DNA of 10,956 nt from Treponema sp. (GTDB lineage Bacteria > Spirochaetota > Spirochaetia > Treponematales > Breznakiellaceae): the NCBI GenBank assembly GCA_009780595.1, contig WQZT01000030.1, positions 1 to 10,956 on the forward strand. The letters are read 5' to 3'. The stretch's first letter is position 1. Every line of letters starts with the position of its first letter. The notes under the pieces were generated by a model. The model saw only the letters and a program-made list of their open reading frames with translations, had not been told where the DNA came from and did no database searches. Made by a program: the position numbers and the translations under genes. Below are positions 1-6,942 of this stretch, piece after piece.

Positions 1-156
1 CACCGCCTGGCGCATAAACTGCGGGATAATAACTTGCGCGGCATCGACAATCAACAGGCAAAAAAAGCCGAGCGCGTACCTGTTGCGGTAATTGCGAAAG
101 TACGGGAACACGGTGCGATATTCTTTAAGGGACGCTTTGGGTTTTTCACCTGACAT
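1..156 (-). CDS. ABC exporter, N-terminal fragment (membrane domain start), cut by window edge
   Basis: This is the first 52 codons of a gene that continues beyond position 1. The ATG lies one base after the TAG of the preceding gene (160-158), so translation is probably coupled. The peptide starts with a charged cytoplasmic stretch containing YRTVFPYFRNYRNRYALG, followed by a hydrophobic segment (about residues 29-45) and then IPQFMRQAV. That pattern (a basic 'Y.R.Y' elbow helix, then the first transmembrane helix ending in 'iP.l.r.av') is typical of type I ABC exporters of the MsbA/MdlB kind, which fuse a six-helix membrane domain to an ATPase. The ATPase part is not visible, so the family call rests on this short N-terminus. 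It is the last visible gene of the cheW-led operon. The substrate cannot be inferred. Confidence 0.65.
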   Translation of the reverse strand, partial: MSGEKPKASLKEYRTVFPYFRNYRNRYALGFFCLLIVDAAQVIIPQFMRQAV

Positions 157-157
157 A

Positions 158-973
158 CTAATCTCGTTTGGGCGGCGGGCTTTCCTGTTTTCTCTTGTCA
201 AGTTCCAGTTTGGCTGCCCAAATTTCCACCTTTTTTCTCAGTGTTTCGGCATCCGCACGCTCCCCCAAAAGTATGTGGAGCCGTTTCAGCGCGTTGAGAA
301 AATGTATGCTCATCTTAAAATCATCAGTGTGATTAGTCGAAAGCTCATATTTCTCGCGGTAACGGTCAGCGGCACTTTGAAGCAGCCGTTTCACAAGATT
401 CAAATGATACATCGTCGGCTCATAGTCAGGAGAGCGGGGATCGGTATTGGCAACCGCCGCTCTCAAGTCGATAATATTTTTTGCAACCGTAGCGTAGCGG
501 CCTTCCAGTTCAACAAACGACCACTTCCACTTTGTGTTGTCCCCATATGCGTTCTGCAAAAGATCCAACATCAGCCCAACTTTTCTGATAAGGTCGTAAC
601 GCTGCCGGGCGCTGAGCTTCCCGATTTCGGCAAGCCGCTCCTCGTACTCGGAAAACGGCGCGTCTAACAGAGAGCTGACTATTTCTTCAAGGTAAATAAC
701 CGCCTTGTACAGTGATTTTCTGCAATCGTTCAACGCCTCTTCGTTCCGCAATTTTAAGATTGAGAGGGAAACACCGCCCAGCACAATATAATTTGAAGCC
801 AGAAAAATCATCTCGGAGACAAGCGTCAGGCGCTTAGAAGCCGCACCAGCATCATCCTTTTTGATAATGTGCAGCATCTCCTGCTCCTCTTTGAGCAGAG
901 ATTGGATTTTCGCCCGGTACGGCTTTATTTTTTCTAAGTATTGATGTCGATCTTCACTGGAAACTTTCGCCAT
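158..973 (-). CDS. Helical protein of unknown function (271 aa)
   Basis: I do not recognise a named family. The protein is soluble-looking and rich in charged residues. It has a strongly charged N-terminal helical part (about residues 6-40), a more hydrophobic amphipathic stretch around 52-75, a central region with an aromatic KWKW motif (148-151), and a basic, proline-containing tail ending in PPPKRD. There is no signal peptide and no clear transmembrane helix. The ATG at 973 is preceded by a GGAGAG ribosome binding site inside the 11-nt gap after recN, and the next gene starts 1 nt after its stop. From memory, Treponema pallidum has a conserved hypothetical gene directly after recN (TP0443); this would be its positional counterpart, but I could not compare sequences. 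Coding status is supported by length, a good start site and the tight operon context. Confidence 0.85.
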   Translation of the reverse strand: MAKVSSEDRHQYLEKIKPYRAKIQSLLKEEQEMLHIIKKDDAGAASKRLTLVSEMIFLASNYIVLGGVSLSILKLRNEEALNDCRKSLYKAVIYLEEIVSSLLDAPFSEYEERLAEIGKLSARQRYDLIRKVGLMLDLLQNAYGDNTKWKWSFVELEGRYATVAKNIIDLRAAVANTDPRSPDYEPTMYHLNLVKRLLQSAADRYREKYELSTNHTDDFKMSIHFLNALKRLHILLGERADAETLRKKVEIWAAKLELDKRKQESPPPKRD

Positions 974-984
974 GACGCTCTCCG

Positions 985-2793
985 CTAACGGCCTGCGCTA
1001 TACTTGGCAAGCAACTCGTCGGCGTGGGCCAAGGCGGCGGAGCCTTTATCCCCGGCAAGCATTCGGGCAATTTCCTGCCGCCGCTGCTGCGAGTCCAAAA
1101 GGGAAACTCCCGTAACCGTTCTTTCCGCCGTGCCGTCATAAATCACTTTTTTTTCTACCCTGAGATGATTATCGGCTCGTACTGCGATGCTGGCAAGGTG
1201 CGTAACGCAGAAGATTTGCTTGCCCTTTCCAATCCGCGCCAAATACTCGCCGACAGAAAGGGCGACTTCCCCGCCAATTCCGGTGTCGATCTCATCGAAA
1301 ACCAAAGTCGCCGCATCCGTGGATACCGCATCCGTGGATGCCGCATCCGCAGATGCCGCATTCGCAATCGCCGTGTCCGCGCTTGACGCACCGCAGAGGA
1401 TTGTCTTGATCGCCAGCATCACGCGGGACAACTCGCCACCTGACGCAATCCGCGCCAGCTCCTTCAGCGGCTCGCCTTTATTGGCAGAGATCATAAACTC
1501 CACATCATCCGCGCCCCAGGGACCGATAACTATATTCGCCGTCTTTTCCGCATGTGCGGCTTTTGCACGAACCTCCGCCGAAAACACCGCGCTGGGCATT
1601 CCCAAACTGCTCAGAATTTTCGTGATGCCCGCGCCCAGCCGCTTGCCGCCTTCGGCGCGTTTGGCACTCAGAACCTGCGCTTTGGCGGCAAGCTCCTTTT
1701 CCAGCGCGCTAATTGCCGCCTTCAGTTTATCGCGGTTTTCTTCAGTTGCCGAGAGGTTTTGAATTTCCGCCTCCGCCTCCGCTTTGTAGGCAAGAATTCC
1801 CTCTTCGTCAGAGAAAAGATCGACTTGCTTGGTTTCCGCTGGGCGGTACTTTTTCTTCAGTTTGTACAGCAGGGAAAGCCGCTCTTCCACTTCCTCAAGC
1901 CGCTGCGGATCATAACTGAGCGCGTCGCGATAACTACGAAACTCCGAAGCCAAATCCTCCGCCTCGTAGTAAAGGTCTTCAATGCGTTTCAAAAGCGGCG
2001 CAAGGGAAGTGTCGATTCCCGCCGCGTTTTCCAGCGCGTGTTTCGATCGCCGCGCAAGGCTTAACAGCGCCGGATCGTCATCAAAGAGGGCGCTGGCGGC
2101 GGTGTTTGCGTGTTCACTCAACTTTTCAAAATCCCCAAGAAGCTGGGCTTCAGCCTCCAGTTCTTTTATTTCCCCGTTTTTAACCGCCGCTTTGGTGATT
2201 TCCTCCACCGCGTAGTTCAAAATCTGAAGCCGCGCATCCCGATCCCGCTCGGAGGTGAACAGCGCCTCCTGCGCCTTGCGCTTTTCCGCCAATTCGGTAA
2301 AAACGCGGTGAAACGCCGCCGCCTCGTCTTCAAGCCCGGCAAAGCGGTCAAGGTACAAACGGTGAGTTTCCTTTCGCAGCAGCGATTCATGGTTATGCTG
2401 ACCGTGCAAGTCAAAAAGAAAGCCCATAAACTCGGCGAGGTCGCCACGCGTTACCGGCACATTCTGGATATAAATCGAACTTCTGCCGGATGACTTCACC
2501 GTGCGGCGAATAACGAGGCGGGAATCATCGGCGGCAATGTCGCGGGCGGAAAGCCATTCCAGCGCGTCTTTATTTTTGCCCTCGACAAACACCAGCGCAG
2601 ACACGGCAGCCTCATCACAGCCAGAACGGATCACCTCGGTGTCCGCCTTCGCTCCCAGCAAAAAACTCAGAGAGCCGACAATAATCGATTTCCCCGCGCC
2701 AGTTTCCCCAGTAAGAACGGAAAACCCGCTTTCAAGGTTGAGGGTAAGGCTGTCTATCAGCGCGAAATTGCGGACACTAAGCTCTTCGAGCAA
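985..2793 (-). CDS. recN: DNA repair protein RecN (SMC-like ATPase), TTG start
   Basis: RecN is an SMC-like ATPase acting at DNA double-strand breaks in recombinational repair. Numbered from the TTG start (602 aa), the N-terminus LEELSVRNFALI leads into the Walker A motif GETGAGKS at 29-36. A Q-loop-like DLHGQHNHE follows at 128-136, then a long coiled-coil centre (about 150-385). The ABC signature SGGEL is at 451-455, Walker B VFDEID at 498-503, and the switch histidine is in CVTH (H532). All catalytic elements are present. It is longer than the roughly 550 residues of E. coli RecN, partly because of an alanine/serine/aspartate-rich pentapeptide insert just before Walker B. I chose TTG at 2793 because AGGAGG at 2800-2805 lies six bases upstream and the resulting N-terminus matches RecN proteins. 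The upstream GTG at 2808 would place that ribosome binding site inside the coding sequence and add five residues. The gene overlaps the end of nadK by 17 nt. Confidence 0.95.
   Translation of the reverse strand: MLEELSVRNFALIDSLTLNLESGFSVLTGETGAGKSIIVGSLSFLLGAKADTEVIRSGCDEAAVSALVFVEGKNKDALEWLSARDIAADDSRLVIRRTVKSSGRSSIYIQNVPVTRGDLAEFMGFLFDLHGQHNHESLLRKETHRLYLDRFAGLEDEAAAFHRVFTELAEKRKAQEALFTSERDRDARLQILNYAVEEITKAAVKNGEIKELEAEAQLLGDFEKLSEHANTAASALFDDDPALLSLARRSKHALENAAGIDTSLAPLLKRIEDLYYEAEDLASEFRSYRDALSYDPQRLEEVEERLSLLYKLKKKYRPAETKQVDLFSDEEGILAYKAEAEAEIQNLSATEENRDKLKAAISALEKELAAKAQVLSAKRAEGGKRLGAGITKILSSLGMPSAVFSAEVRAKAAHAEKTANIVIGPWGADDVEFMISANKGEPLKELARIASGGELSRVMLAIKTILCGASSADTAIANAASADAASTDAVSTDAATLVFDEIDTGIGGEVALSVGEYLARIGKGKQIFCVTHLASIAVRADNHLRVEKKVIYDGTAERTVTGVSLLDSQQRRQEIARMLAGDKGSAALAHADELLAKYSAGR
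1313..1387 (-). repeat. 15-bp tandem repeat inside recN encoding pentapeptides
   Basis: On the plus strand the unit gcatccgtggatacc occurs at 1313-1327. It is followed without spacing by close copies at 1328-1342 and 1343-1357, a weaker copy at 1358-1372 and a degenerate one at 1373-1387. Because the unit is 15 bp it stays in frame and encodes the RecN pentapeptides SADTA, IANAA, SADAA, STDAV and STDAA. They lie between the ABC signature helix and the Walker B strand. Copy number could change by slippage without breaking the frame. Confidence 0.85.
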
Positions 2794-3700
2794 AGGGAGC
2801 CTCCTCACTACCGCCTGACCACGCGAGTTTGGTTTTCAGTGCCTTGAAAAAACTTTCGCTGCCGGATGAAACCAGCAGACTGCGGTACGGGGCTTTCTTG
2901 AGGTAGATCCGGTCGCCGCCTTTGAGTTTTTCTGAAATCTGCCCGTCTATCGTGAGAATAACCCCGCTGCGCTGCTGGTGTTCCACTTCCACCAGAAACG
3001 TTTCCCGCGCGGAAAGCACCATCGGGCGGTGCGAAAGCGTAAACGGGCAAATCGGGTTGAGGATAACCGCTTCCAGTTCAGGGTCAAGAATCGGCCCGCC
3101 AGCCGCCACCGAGTGGGCAGTCGAGCCAGTCGGCGTGGCGATGATCAGCCCGTCGCAGCGGTACGAAGCGAGGTGCGAAAAATCCGCCGCGCCATTCGCG
3201 CGGCTGTCCGCGCCGCAGCAAACATTGAGCGATATAATCTTTGCGATGCCCGACGCCGAAACCACAATATCATTCAGGCAGCGCCCTTTGAGGATTTCCT
3301 CCCCGTCGCGCTCCACCGTTATTTCAAACATCAGCCTTTGCGAAACGGCAGCTTTGCCGGAAAGCCAGTTGCTAAACTCCTGCTTCCATTCGTCGGGACT
3401 GACTCCGGCAATAAACCCGAATGTCCCCAGGTTTATCGGAAAAATCGGCACACCGTGCGGCGAAAAACTGCGTGCGGCGTATAAAACCGTTCCGTCTCCC
3501 CCCAAACATACGACAATATCGCAATCTTTTTTCTCGGTACAGAACGTTGAATTTCTATCAAACGGAAACGTATCTGTCTGTATATCCAAAGACGCCAATT
3601 CCCGTATAATTTCGTTCTTCATATCCCGTGCGCGTTTTTTTTGAGGATTGATGAACATCATTGCCCTGCGAACATTCGGCTTCTTTGAACTTTTCATCAT
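2777..3700 (-). CDS. nadK: NAD kinase
   Basis: The enzyme phosphorylates NAD to NADP in the cytoplasm, using ATP or polyphosphate in this family. The 307-aa length is typical. The diagnostic motifs are in order: GGDGT at 67-71 (phosphate donor and catalytic aspartate), NLGTFGFI at 90-97, the ND pair at 143-144, TPTGSTAHS at 189-197 and AAGGP at 199-203. AAAGGAG at 3705-3711 precedes two adjacent ATG codons. Spacing is 4 nt to the first (3700) and 7 nt to the second (3697), so the second may be the true start. The gene lies about 21 nt after the aminotransferase-like gene and its 3' end overlaps recN. Its last codons contain the recN Shine-Dalgarno sequence. It ends in TAG. Pairing of nadK with recN in one operon is common in bacteria. 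Confidence 0.95.
   Translation of the reverse strand: MMKSSKKPNVRRAMMFINPQKKRARDMKNEIIRELASLDIQTDTFPFDRNSTFCTEKKDCDIVVCLGGDGTVLYAARSFSPHGVPIFPINLGTFGFIAGVSPDEWKQEFSNWLSGKAAVSQRLMFEITVERDGEEILKGRCLNDIVVSASGIAKIISLNVCCGADSRANGAADFSHLASYRCDGLIIATPTGSTAHSVAAGGPILDPELEAVILNPICPFTLSHRPMVLSARETFLVEVEHQQRSGVILTIDGQISEKLKGGDRIYLKKAPYRSLLVSSGSESFFKALKTKLAWSGGSEEAPFARRA
2800..2805 (-). promoter_or_regulatory. recN ribosome binding site within nadK
   Basis: A perfect AGGAGG on the minus strand sits inside the last codons of nadK, six bases before TTG at 2793. It decides the recN start: with the upstream GTG (2808) the Shine-Dalgarno sequence would itself be read as codons 2-3. Its position implies that ribosomes finishing nadK pass over it, so the two genes are probably translationally coupled. 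Confidence 0.8.
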
Positions 3701-3721
3701 AACGCTCCTTTGTAAATAAAC

Positions 3722-4867
3722 CTACGGCAGGGTTACAATTAGCTTGGCAATCCTTTCGGCATCGGACATTTTTAACCGCGGATACAAGGGAAACAGGACA
3801 GTTCGCAGGGAAAGCGAATAAGCCTCCGGACAGTGCTCAGGCGGGACAATACCGCTTCCGACAAGTGTGTTTTCAAAGGCACTTTCCACAGCAATATCCT
3901 TTTTGCGGGCGTAAGCTTTGACATCCTTCACGCCAGTTTCGAGGATCAGGGAAAACGCATAGTTGTTGTATTCACAATCGGCAGTAACAAAGCGCTTGTG
4001 CCTTGTCCGCAACGCCGACTGGGTGTATAAAGCGGCAATTTCGCGGCGCTTGACAAAATTCTTCGCCGCCTCCTTAAACTGAACAACCGCGAGTGCGGCG
4101 TTCATATCGGGAAGTCCGTACTCCGCCGGCAGTTGCTCCAGGCCACGCAGCACCGATGCATCCCGGCGGTTGTGGGCGTACAGCAGCGCGCCGCCGCCGC
4201 AGGTCAGCATGTCCCGCTCTTCAAAGCCAAGTATCGTAAACACGCCAACGTTCCCCACAGGAAAATCTGAAACAGCGCGGCTTGAACCTTCGCTCTTTGA
4301 ATCAGTGCTTGTGTTTGCATCGGAATCATTGGCAGCGGCGGGATTATGTGGAGCAACGGTGGCGGCATCTTCTTCTTCCGGCACAAAAGTACCGTAACTG
4401 TGAGAGCAGTCCTCGATCACGGGAATGCCCAACTCGGCAATCGCCGCCGCATCGCTAAGGTAGCCAAGATTGTGGTGCAGAACAATACACCGCACATCCA
4501 GAGCCTCGCTCTTTTCCGCGAGGGCTTTTTCCACGCTCTGGCGGCTCAGGCACGCCGAAAACGAAGGAACATCGCAGTACAGCGGGATAAGCCCAAGGTC
4601 GGCGATAACCCGCTGGTAGTAAAGCGGCGACAGCGCCGAAACCAGAACCGCCTGACCACGTTCAAGGTTCAGCGACTGAAGTGCCAAGTGCAGAGCAATG
4701 GCAGGACTTCGCAGGGCAAGACAATAATCGAACTTGATTTTTTCACGGGCAGTTTGGATGAGGAACTTCGCCTGTTCACCGGGACCTATCTTGTCTTCCA
4801 CCATCGCGGTCAGCACCGCATCCATCTCTTTGCGCCTAATAGTGGGAGAGTAAACTTCGATTCTCAT
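3722..4867 (-). CDS. DegT/DnrJ/EryC1-like aminotransferase homologue lacking the PLP lysine (probable pseudoenzyme)
   Basis: Overall layout follows sugar aminotransferases of the DegT/DnrJ/EryC1/StrS family, which form PLP-dependent amino sugars. Family landmarks: SPAIALHLAL (54-63, where the family has SGT.AL.LAL), VIEDCSHSYG (150-159, with the aspartate that contacts the PLP ring nitrogen), VGNVGVF (204-210), TCGGGAL (222-228) and YGLPDMNAALAVVQF (250-264). The internal lysine normally found in the S-F-x-x-x-K-x-x-T segment is absent. The aligned stretch reads TILGFEERDMLTC, and residues 203-264 contain no lysine at all. The SGT phosphate-binding motif is also altered. A 38-residue acidic, low-complexity insert (about 164-201) separates the PLP-aspartate strand from VGNVGVF. 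I infer loss of aminotransferase activity, perhaps with a structural or regulatory role. The ATG at 4867 has a weak AAGG overlapping the cheW stop codon. A spore-coat-polysaccharide (SpsC-like) label would be homology only. It ends in TAG. Confidence 0.75.
   Translation of the reverse strand: MRIEVYSPTIRRKEMDAVLTAMVEDKIGPGEQAKFLIQTAREKIKFDYCLALRSPAIALHLALQSLNLERGQAVLVSALSPLYYQRVIADLGLIPLYCDVPSFSACLSRQSVEKALAEKSEALDVRCIVLHHNLGYLSDAAAIAELGIPVIEDCSHSYGTFVPEEEDAATVAPHNPAAANDSDANTSTDSKSEGSSRAVSDFPVGNVGVFTILGFEERDMLTCGGGALLYAHNRRDASVLRGLEQLPAEYGLPDMNAALAVVQFKEAAKNFVKRREIAALYTQSALRTRHKRFVTADCEYNNYAFSLILETGVKDVKAYARKKDIAVESAFENTLVGSGIVPPEHCPEAYSLSLRTVLFPLYPRLKMSDAERIAKLIVTLP
4265..4378 (-). other. 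Low-complexity acidic insert in the aminotransferase-like protein
   Basis: This stretch encodes about residues 164-201, composed mainly of A, D, E, S, T and N. In ordinary DegT-family proteins a short loop joins the H-x-x-G segment to the VG..G.a.F.F strand. The insert therefore sits in a surface loop and keeps frame. Composition resembles the RecN insert in the same operon, although no clean tandem unit is visible here. Confidence 0.6.
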
Positions 4868-4875
4868 GAAACGAG

Positions 4876-5346
4876 TTACCTTCGCAACTCGGAGATTTTT
4901 TGCAGTTCTTTGGGGTTAAACAGGTTTCGGATATTCAGAATGATAAGATACCCGGCTTCCTGGCGAACTACACCCTTGATATATTCAGCCCCAATACCGC
5001 TTACCATCTGAGGCGGCGGCTGAACACTATCCTTTTCGATAGTTACAACCCGCGAAACCTTGTCGATGATAATCCCCAACTTCATCCCTTCAACATTGAG
5101 GATAATAAAAGCAGACACAAGTTCATCTTCCTCGGCTTCCGCCGCTTTTTTCAGATGAAACCGCTTGTGAAGATTGATAATCGGAATTATTTCGTTGCGA
5201 AGATGGAAAATTCCCTCTACATAAGCGGGCGAGTTTGGAATAGCCCTGACATCCTGAACCCGGACTATCTCTTTCACGTCCATTATATTAACGCCGTAAA
5301 GCTCTTCGCCAAGCTGAAAGGTAACTAATTGGTTAGATTCAGACAT
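4876..5346 (-). CDS. cheW: CheW-type chemotaxis coupling protein
   Basis: CheW couples methyl-accepting chemoreceptors to the histidine kinase CheA in the polar signalling array. The 156-aa protein is a single CheW domain: LVTFQLGEELYGVNIMDVKEI at the N-terminus (typical 'f.lg.e.yai.i..v.ei'), VEGIFHLRNEIIPIINL at 43-59 (family consensus 'v.GvinlRG.iiPvidL', with N in place of the usual G after R), and VVRQEAGYLIILNIRNLF near the end. It starts at ATG 5346, six bases after GGGAG (5353-5357). It is the first gene of a six-gene operon and lies 8 nt from the next gene. Neighbours are not chemotaxis genes, so it probably works in trans with CheA encoded elsewhere. Treponemes commonly have more than one CheW; which paralogue this is cannot be told from here. 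Confidence 0.93.
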   Translation of the reverse strand: MSESNQLVTFQLGEELYGVNIMDVKEIVRVQDVRAIPNSPAYVEGIFHLRNEIIPIINLHKRFHLKKAAEAEEDELVSAFIILNVEGMKLGIIIDKVSRVVTIEKDSVQPPPQMVSGIGAEYIKGVVRQEAGYLIILNIRNLFNPKELQKISELRR

Positions 5347-5398
5347 ACGTTACTCCCTTCCACCCCCACCTAACTGGGCTAATTGAAAACATTCTCTA

Positions 5399-5427
5399 AA
5401 TATACAGCAATTAACGAGTTCCTTCAA
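5399..5427 (-). promoter_or_regulatory. Sigma70-type promoter of the cheW operon
   Basis: On the minus strand, TTGAAG (5427-5422) and TATATT (5404-5399) are separated by exactly 17 bases. Transcription would start near 5391, leaving a leader of about 45 nt before the cheW ATG. It is the only good promoter-like match between the hydrolase gene and cheW. The -10 is one base off consensus; the -35 matches four of six bases. Confidence 0.6.
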
Positions 5428-5431
5428 GGGG

Positions 5432-5456
5432 GCAAATCTGCCACAGGCAGATTTGC
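5432..5456 (-). terminator. Perfect 11-bp stem-loop downstream of the hydrolase gene (terminator-like)
   Basis: The arms gcaaatctgcc (5432-5442) and ggcagatttgc (5446-5456) are perfect complements with a 3-nt loop. It lies about 50 nt past the hydrolase stop codon and directly upstream of the cheW -35 box, where a terminator is expected. There is no run of U after the stem on either strand (the minus strand continues CCCCCTT), so it is not a textbook intrinsic terminator. It may act as a 3' end-stabilising stem or be a copy of a dispersed palindromic repeat. A weaker bulged hairpin (arms 5464-5471 and 5485-5493) lies between it and the stop codon. Confidence 0.45.
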
Positions 5457-5502
5457 TGGGGATGGGGAAGTTCACCCATAGCGGACTTCTCCCCTACCTC
5501 CC

Positions 5503-6939
5503 TTACTTCGGTACGACTTCGGCGGGGATCGCGCAGTTGTAGGTTTCGCCGCCTAAAGCCGCTTTCCATTCCGCCTTTGCTTTTTCCAGCAGAGCGGGGT
5601 TTTCGATGAGGTCCAGCGCGGACATTGCCATTGCCTTTGCGGCGTGCAAAATCCCCTTGTGAACCATCTCGCTCTTGCCAAGCGCGACCCACTGCCACGA
5701 GTGCGCCTGAAAACCGGCAGGGTACATTCCCACGACAAATTGTCCGGTGGGCGCTTTCCAGCTTGCGTCTCCCACGTCGGTGGAGCCGGGCAAAACCCAG
5801 TCGGTTATGGATAGCGGGAAAATATCGTCCCACAGCGGCTTGTTTGCCATTGCTTCGATGCGTTCGGGCGCTTCGCCTTTGAACGCCTTTGCGAGCTTGG
5901 CGCGAATCATCGTCTTGTCCGTTTCGCTCAGAGCTTTGCGGTATTCCTCAGCCTGCGCGAGGTCTTTGGCGCTGAATTGCAGCGCGCCGAGTTCAACGAG
6001 GTTGTTGTGGCACAGTTCGGCAAGCGCGGGCGTAACGATGTACTCCGAACACGCGCTGTCCCACTCGATTTCCATTGTCGTGCCGGACATGAGCGCCGCA
6101 CCTTTGGCAATATCGACGACGCGGTTGTAAATTTCGCGCACTTGGGCGGATTTCGGGGCGCGGATAAAGTACAACAGGCTCGCGGTTGACTGCACGACGT
6201 TGGGCGCGCCGCCGCCGACATCGGTGTAGGCGTAATGCACACGCGCTTCAGGCACGATATGCTCGCGCAGGTAGTTTACGCCAACGTTCATCAGTTCGCA
6301 GGCGTCAAGCGCGCTGCGTCCCAAGTGCGGCGTGGCAGCGGCGTGGGCGCTGATTCCCTTAAAGCGGAACCAGACTTGATAATTTGCAAGGGTGCTGAAG
6401 CCCCACGCCTGGGTTTCGTTCATCGGATGCCACGTAAAAAAAGCGTCAACACCGTCGAACGCGCCGCCGCGCGCCATGTACGCTTTCCCCGAACCGCTTT
6501 CTTCACCGGGGCAGCCGAAGTATTTAATGGTAGCTTTCGCGCCTGATTTCTCAAGGTAAGCTTTCAGCGCCGCAACCGCCCCGGCGCTTCCCGCGCCCAG
6601 TGCCTGATGTCCGCAGCCCTGCCCCGCACCGCCTTCGACGCAGCTCTTTTTTTCAAGCGACTGCGAAACCTGGCTCATTGTCGGGAGCGCGTCGTACTCG
6701 CCGAGAATGCCGATTACCGGGCCGCTGTTCCCGTACGTTGCAATAAACGCATCGTCCATTCCGCACATTCCGCGCTGAATGGAAAATCCCTCGCCTTTGA
6801 GGTAATTGCACAGCAAATCCGCCGACTTCGGCAGCTTGAAGCGCACTTCGGGAAAATCCCAGAGGGAATCGTTAATGGCGCAAATATCCTTCGCCTTTGA
6901 ATCGACAACGTTAATCAACTGTTGTTTATTCGCGTTCAT
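5503..6939 (-). CDS. M20-family metallo-amidohydrolase, AbgB-like
   Basis: This is a cytoplasmic zinc-type amidohydrolase closely resembling E. coli AbgB, a subunit of p-aminobenzoyl-glutamate hydrolase. The length (478 aa) is nearly the same as AbgB. Landmarks: LWDFPEVRF (26-34, family 'iwd.PE.rf'), LGEYDALP (79-86), GCGHQ (108-112), CPGEESGSGK (143-152, catalytic and metal glutamates), WHP (170-172), FKGISAHAA (193-201, dimerisation-domain start), GRSALDA (207-213), PNVVQ (246-250) and STDVGDASWK (386-395). The likely metal ligands C109, H111, E147, H171 and a late histidine (H413) are all present. No AbgA partner or AbgT permease is adjacent; two unrelated-looking membrane proteins precede it instead. 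The substrate is therefore open: an N-acyl, peptide or aryl-amide amino acid conjugate. AAGGAG lies 5 nt before ATG 6939, overlapping the end of the upstream gene; the intergenic gap is 3 nt. Confidence 0.9.
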   Translation of the reverse strand: MNANKQQLINVVDSKAKDICAINDSLWDFPEVRFKLPKSADLLCNYLKGEGFSIQRGMCGMDDAFIATYGNSGPVIGILGEYDALPTMSQVSQSLEKKSCVEGGAGQGCGHQALGAGSAGAVAALKAYLEKSGAKATIKYFGCPGEESGSGKAYMARGGAFDGVDAFFTWHPMNETQAWGFSTLANYQVWFRFKGISAHAAATPHLGRSALDACELMNVGVNYLREHIVPEARVHYAYTDVGGGAPNVVQSTASLLYFIRAPKSAQVREIYNRVVDIAKGAALMSGTTMEIEWDSACSEYIVTPALAELCHNNLVELGALQFSAKDLAQAEEYRKALSETDKTMIRAKLAKAFKGEAPERIEAMANKPLWDDIFPLSITDWVLPGSTDVGDASWKAPTGQFVVGMYPAGFQAHSWQWVALGKSEMVHKGILHAAKAMAMSALDLIENPALLEKAKAEWKAALGGETYNCAIPAEVVPK

Positions 6940-6942
6940 GGT

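Noticed and set aside
92-667. Plus-strand open frame of 191 codons
   Set aside because: It lies antisense to the 271-aa operon gene, has no ribosome binding site, and its composition reads like a shadow frame.
1313-1387. CRISPR-like array
   Set aside because: The 15-bp units are contiguous with no spacers and are in frame within recN.
1187-2064. Overlapping plus-strand open frames antisense to recN
   Set aside because: RecN has complete ATPase motifs on the other strand; these frames arise from its GC-rich third positions and have no recognisable domains.
2922-3644. Plus-strand open frame of 240 codons antisense to nadK
   Set aside because: nadK carries all NAD kinase motifs; the antisense frame has no family features or start signal.
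5411-5833. Minus-strand 140-codon frame overlapping the hydrolase 3' end
   Set aside because: It is an alternative frame of the well-supported hydrolase gene and runs through the downstream stem-loop; no domain is visible.
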